Shown here in pieces: positions 60,208 to 64,000 of a stretch of 64,000 nt of DNA (positions are counted from its first letter, which is position 1; every line of letters starts with the position of its first letter). This stretch comes from Echinometra lucunter (Eukaryota > Echinodermata > Echinoidea > Camarodonta > Echinometridae). Below the pieces are notes generated by a model. It was not told the origin of the DNA, ran no database searches, and worked only from the letters and a program-made list of their open reading frames with translations. The stretch is taken from NCBI GenBank assembly GCA_029962745.1, contig CM057153.1:35853340-35917339 (forward strand), read 5' to 3'. The translations under genes and the position numbers were made by a program.

Positions 60208-61232
60208 GGGGGTGTTTCACAAAGAATGAAGTTGGACTTATACCCCATTTAAATCTACCAAAAACGCGAAGTAACCTCCGGAGGTTACCTCGTGTCGTCC
60301 TTTGTCCACTGTAGATTTAAACGGTCTTCGGCACAAAGGACAAAGCACGAACACGAAGTAAACACGAGGTGAACACGAGGTGAAAATCATGCTAGATGGC
60401 CTAGCACGACACGGCACAACTTCCTCAGTCATCCGGCGTTATCCCCTGTTTGAGCATAGATTTAAATGCTTGCGGGGTAGAAAACGGAAGTCCTCTCGTC
60501 CGAGCGCTCGCTTAGGTGAGCACATGTAAACAATGAGGCCGAACATGTACTGGCAAAAACAGGGTGTTTCACCTTAAGCTTTCAATAAAGTGTCCATAAA
60601 AAAGTTTTAAAATATATTTTGATATTAAATATTGATTTCCATTCTGTATGTTGATCATTCTAATGTTTTTTTTTAATGACAAATACTGATATATTCAATG
60701 TATAAGCGACTAGCTGCACATGTTCGAGTTGAATATAAGCGTGTCTCTGTAGCTGTTGACGTCGAGTTCGCAAACGAAAGATTAATTTACGAAGTAACAC
60801 AATTATGTACGGTAGGCCTACTTCTATTATTTCTTCTTTATTTCAACACGACTGTGCAGCGCACGCTTTTCCCCCGCTGGACATTTTACCATGACAACGC
60901 ACCTCGCGATTACCGCAGATGTGTGTTCTGATTTAAACGGTCCTCGCTTTTGTTACCTCATGTTTGAGAAGGAATTTCACCTCGACTTTACCCCAGACAG
61001 TCATCTGGTGTGACACCGAGTGATGTAGATTTAAACGGGGTATTAGAGTCAAGTGTAAGTGCCCATGTGCATCCGGTATTTAACGCGTAATCTCATCGGT
61101 AGACTTTCCAGTAGCACATGTCCCCTGAGCATGATCTAACCAATGCGGTGATGTGTAATATATAGCACGCACATGGGAATTTAAATGCAATTTTAAGTCC
61201 AACTTAACTCTTTGTGAAACAACCCCCCCCCC
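60208..61232. mobile_element. outer MITE (GTTTCACAAAG ends), interrupted by an insertion
   Basis: The left end 60214-60240 and the right end 61194-61220 are 27-bp inverted repeats with 25 matches (GTTTCACAAAGA..AAGTTGGACTTA). G and C runs cap the two tips. Removing the 802-bp inner element and one TTA leaves ~220 bp, a normal MITE size. Confidence 0.8.
60241..61042. mobile_element. inner 802-bp non-autonomous element with TTA duplications
   Basis: The ends TACCCCATTTAAATCTAC (60241-60258) and GTAGATTTAAACGGGGTA (61025-61042) are inverted repeats with 17 of 18 matches. TTA flanks both sides (60238-60240 and 61043-61045), as expected for a 3-bp PIF/Harbinger-type target duplication. Inside, GATTTAAA recurs (near 60314, 60459 and 60930), an 18-bp perfect palindrome GTAACCTCCGGAGGTTAC lies at 60271-60288, and ACACGAGGTGA is tandemly repeated near 60360-60382. 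No transposase is present. GC and CpG content are well above the flanks. Confidence 0.78.
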
Positions 61233-61254
61233 GATCCTATTTCGTCTGTTACTT

Positions 61255-61375
61255 CTCTCCCTTTCTCTCTCTTTCTCGCTCTCTCCTCTGTATCTTTGTC
61301 TCTCTCTCTCTCTCTCTATGTCTGTCTCTGTCTCTTTCTCTGTCTCTTTGTCTCCTGCTCCTCCCTTCTCTCCCT
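61255..61375. repeat. (CT)n-rich tract
   Basis: TCTCTC and CTGTCTCT runs; the reverse-strand acidic/basic frame and plus-strand leucine/serine frames are artefacts. Confidence 0.9.
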
Positions 61376-61743
61376 TCATGTTTGTGTTTCTATGCTCCTC
61401 CCTCTGTCATTCCCATCCACCCATCTCTTCCCCAATGTCAGATCACCATTCGCTAGCTATTGCATAATTCTTTCCAGCATAGTATCATTCCATGTCCAGC
61501 TGTATCAAGACTCGCCTCATTATATGACTAAATCATCACCTAGTAATTGAACAGGTAGCACCAATCTTTGCTTTGAAGGCCTTTGACACATTCTAATTAA
61601 ATTACCCTTTCAATGACCAGACGTGGCTCCATCCATCCCTCCTTCTCTCATTTTAGTCTCAATGTAACCAATGGATTAATAAACCATTACTTGCCCATAA
61701 CTGTTCCAAGTTAGCCAAATACAAGCAGAAGTAGGGAATCAGG

Positions 61744-61872
61744 GGCCTGTTTCTCAAAATTGCCATAAATCTAAGTTTGTGGACAACCCATAGAAGACAC
61801 TGTCATGAATATATCATGCATTTCAGAGGGGTGTCCACGAACTAGAGTTATGATATTTTGAGAAACAAGGCC
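61744..61872. mobile_element. 129-bp MITE, GGCCTGTTTCTCAAAAT type
   Basis: The left end, GGCCTGTTTCTCAAAATTG, and the complement of the right end, GGCCTTGTTTCTCAAAATAT, continue as inverted copies through GTTTGTGGACAACCC / GTTCGTGGACACCCC, so nearly the whole element is a foldback. The style resembles the 44665 element but the family is distinct. Confidence 0.75.
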
Positions 61873-62637
61873 AGTAGTGCTCATTCTTACACAAGAAAAA
61901 GTGATATTTCAGTCCTGATTTCAATCTCACATTTTGTGCTTATTCAGAATTGGGATATATTGTCTGTTCAGAACAAGAAGGCTATTAACTGTGTGTTAAA
62001 GCATATGATTTAATGCCCTTTTAGCTCCAAACAGACAATATAGAAGATTATTTTCCCTTCCACTGACCTTAGTGGTAACAGAGAGCATAAAGCAAATAAT
62101 CATGCATTTAGAATTAGTTTCGGTTGCACTTGTGAAGCTTTTGAATGGAAGAAGAATCTGTTCCTGAAGATTCTGATCATGGTTTCAAAGTCGATTTTTA
62201 ATCTCAATAATTGCTCTGGGTGTGGAGGGCAGTATTGCTCTATTTTCCCATTGAAAATAAACAAGTATCTCAGCCTATCCTTTCTTCCTTTCAGATGTTG
62301 AACAAATAATAACTGAAATCACTATGTTTTGAAAATGTTTAAATTTGAAACAGAAACTCACAGTTAAGTATAAATCTGCATGCACTAAAGACTGAGTATG
62401 AGAATATAAATTTGCTATCCATCCCACCAAAAGCCAAAACTTTCCAAAAGCGATTGAAATTAATTCTGTATCCATTGGATTGAAATGGAATGTGTTCCCT
62501 AAGAGAAGAATTAGATAAGTGGAACATGCTTTGCATGGGAGAAAAATCAATGAATAAGCCATTTCTTATAGAAAAGAAACAATTCTGATACACTTTTATT
62601 GATGGATTGGGTTGGGATTTCAGTAGAGTGCAATGAA

Positions 62638-62904
62638 AAGAAATGAAGAAAAGTTATTGAGATGTGCCCTTTGGGTGAGGTGGGAGAAAATCTTCAACTC
62701 ATTCATGTTTTGGGTAGCTACATTGCCGTGAGAATTCCTGGAGGATGGATTACCAATCAATGGACATCACGTGGGATGTCCTGTAGAATTATTCATGGAT
62801 CGGGCCAAGTGTGTGGGCAGGAGAGAAATCCATTTGATGCTCAGCTGGGAAACGATGGCAAAGAGTGCTTGCATTCAGGTTATGTGTATCTTGAGGAGAT
62901 GTAG
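62638..62904 (+). CDS. coding-like open frame, unrecognised
   Basis: The frame is open from about 62647 and ends at TAG 62902-62904. It contains MCPLGEVGENLQLIHVLGSY, VRIPGGWITNQWTSRGM and NPFDAQLGNDGKECLHSGYV, with many G-starting codons. An ATG at 62662 could start it. No acceptor of quality lies just upstream; a donor-like CATTCAG|GTTATG sits near its end. No domain is recognised. Confidence 0.25.
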
Positions 62905-64000
62905 ACTGAAATAAAACATAGTTCTTCTTCTGTTCATACTACTTTAAGCCTAAACTGTTTCCACAATTTCTTCTTATTCATCCTTATTAAAATTCACCTG
63001 TACTGCTTTTGAAAAGGTGTTACATAGAAAGTTAAATTCTTTTTCAAGTTTGTGAGTGAGAAAATGAGATGACAGAAGAAAATGGTAATCTAATTGAACA
63101 ACCATATCAAGGTATCTGTCAGAAAAAAAATTGAAATTAAAAATTAAAAAGGATTAAGATGTCCACATTGCTTGTATCAAGGAAGAAAAATACCTCAAGG
63201 CCTCGTAAATGATGGTTTTCATGTAATTCTATTTGAAAATCCTGTTGCTTTCACTACCAGATAATATTGCAATGCACAATGTGTATTACCATGATTCCTC
63301 AGGTATGGAGCTGCTGAACTAAATTCATGCCCTAGTCCAGCTTCTCAACTGCATGCAGGCAAACTTCCTCATAATAGTGTTGACAATGAAACTAGTCTTC
63401 AAGTTTGTCCATATTTTTCTCATTTTTTAGTAAGCTCATTTCCATACAATAAGCTTTTGTGGTTTAATGTGATCTGTTGAAAACATGCATAGTAAACACT
63501 ATGGTTATGAGGTGATGTATGGTATTCACTTAAATGGTTATAATGAACAGCAAATAATGTTTCCCCGTTTTCTTTTGTACAGTGATAACATTGTATAGCT
63601 GTTTGTTTGAAAATTTTTAGGAACTGATGCATCTCAAATTTCTTGTTTCAGTTGAGAAACACATAACAGATCAGGCAGCATTCCTTGTTGATATATTCAG
63701 GTAGGCAGTGTGTCCTGTCTTCTGAAAAAGAAGATGTGATGACTCCTTCCTCATCTCATTTCTCACTGATGGACTTGTGTTTCCTCCCTCTAAATAAGAC
63801 TGATCTCCCCCCCCCCCCCCCACCAGCTACTAAGCCCATCCATGCTTTGCCAATGAGCATCTGTCTTCTGTAATGGAATCATCACTTTGCCCATCCCTTG
63901 GCAAACTTCTTTAGCTTTCCTCCCCTTCTCTGAAGAGCCATTCTTAAGATGAGAAATGTCCTTAGCACACGGGTACTTCCTTTCCGCAAACATGGAACTT
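62905..64000. other. non-coding stretch to window end
   Basis: AT-rich with a poly(C) run near 63807-63821. No gene recognised. Short frames at 63685-63993 overlap on both strands without support. Confidence 0.5.

Noticed and set aside
1..64000. CRISPR array, operon, phage or plasmid features
   Set aside because: No regularly spaced direct repeats with unique spacers and no bacterial-type genes; the sequence is eukaryotic in character.

Overview
The window reads as AT-rich nuclear DNA of an animal, most likely an echinoderm such as a sea urchin or another marine deuterostome. This is inferred from four things: long stretches without a convincing ORF; candidate exons bounded by GT/AG splice sites; very many microsatellites and poly(C/G) runs; and short inverted-repeat elements of styles common in marine invertebrates (termini such as GGGCCC-GTTTCATAA and GTTTCACAAAG, and a TATGCCTCCG..CGGAGGCAT head followed by a GTCCGTCC run). 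There is no bacterial gene organisation, no operon, no CRISPR array and no rRNA. No identity could be checked against a database.

Coding content is sparse and split into short exons. The best-supported pieces are: (1) a plus-strand first coding exon at 11964-12087 with a textbook signal peptide and a GTGAGT donor, preceded by a CpG-richer 5' flank; (2) a minus-strand gene whose last exons lie at 30201-30126 (or to 30069), 27270-27133 and 27078-26824, where the first junction keeps the reading frame exactly and the last exon ends in a stop; the protein is not recognised; (3) a minus-strand exon at 45875-45680 that resembles an ML-domain / GM2-activator-like protein but needs a frame change near its start; (4) the C-terminal end of a reverse transcriptase from a 5'-truncated non-LTR retrotransposon at 56067-55891. 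Several further coding-like islands (10361, 30662, 33051, 35331, 36383-36502, 42149, 42727, 62638) are given with low confidence.

Layout: 1-11.3 kb is non-coding with a TTTTCACAAAGTGACGG motif array (3.4-4.05 kb), a tRNA-like remnant (5.9 kb) and a perfect 13-bp hairpin (6.47 kb). 11.3-12.1 kb is the signal-peptide exon. 12.1-26 kb is probably intron or intergenic DNA with a 266-bp foldback element (14.27 kb) and simple repeats. 26.5-30.2 kb carries the minus-strand gene, with an 81-nt miRNA-like hairpin about 190 bp past its stop codon. 31.67 kb is a 310-bp terminal-inverted-repeat element. 34.4-35.2 kb is a ~150-bp tandem repeat carrying DR1 nuclear-receptor half-site pairs. 35.9-36.5 kb is a CpG-richer island beside a candidate exon. 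38-51 kb holds a tRNA-like SINE remnant, MITEs at 44.67 and 48.08 kb, the ML-like exon and a 112-bp minisatellite. 53.4-57.6 kb holds an old duplicated segment, the retrotransposon end and a 482-bp inverted-repeat element. 60.2-61.2 kb is a nested pair of elements: an ~800-bp element with TTA target duplications inside an older MITE. 61.74 kb is another MITE.

No coherent new multi-gene system is visible. The most interesting items are the nested element at 60.2 kb, the unknown minus-strand gene with its adjacent hairpin, the DR1-bearing tandem repeat, and the GTGACGG motif array.
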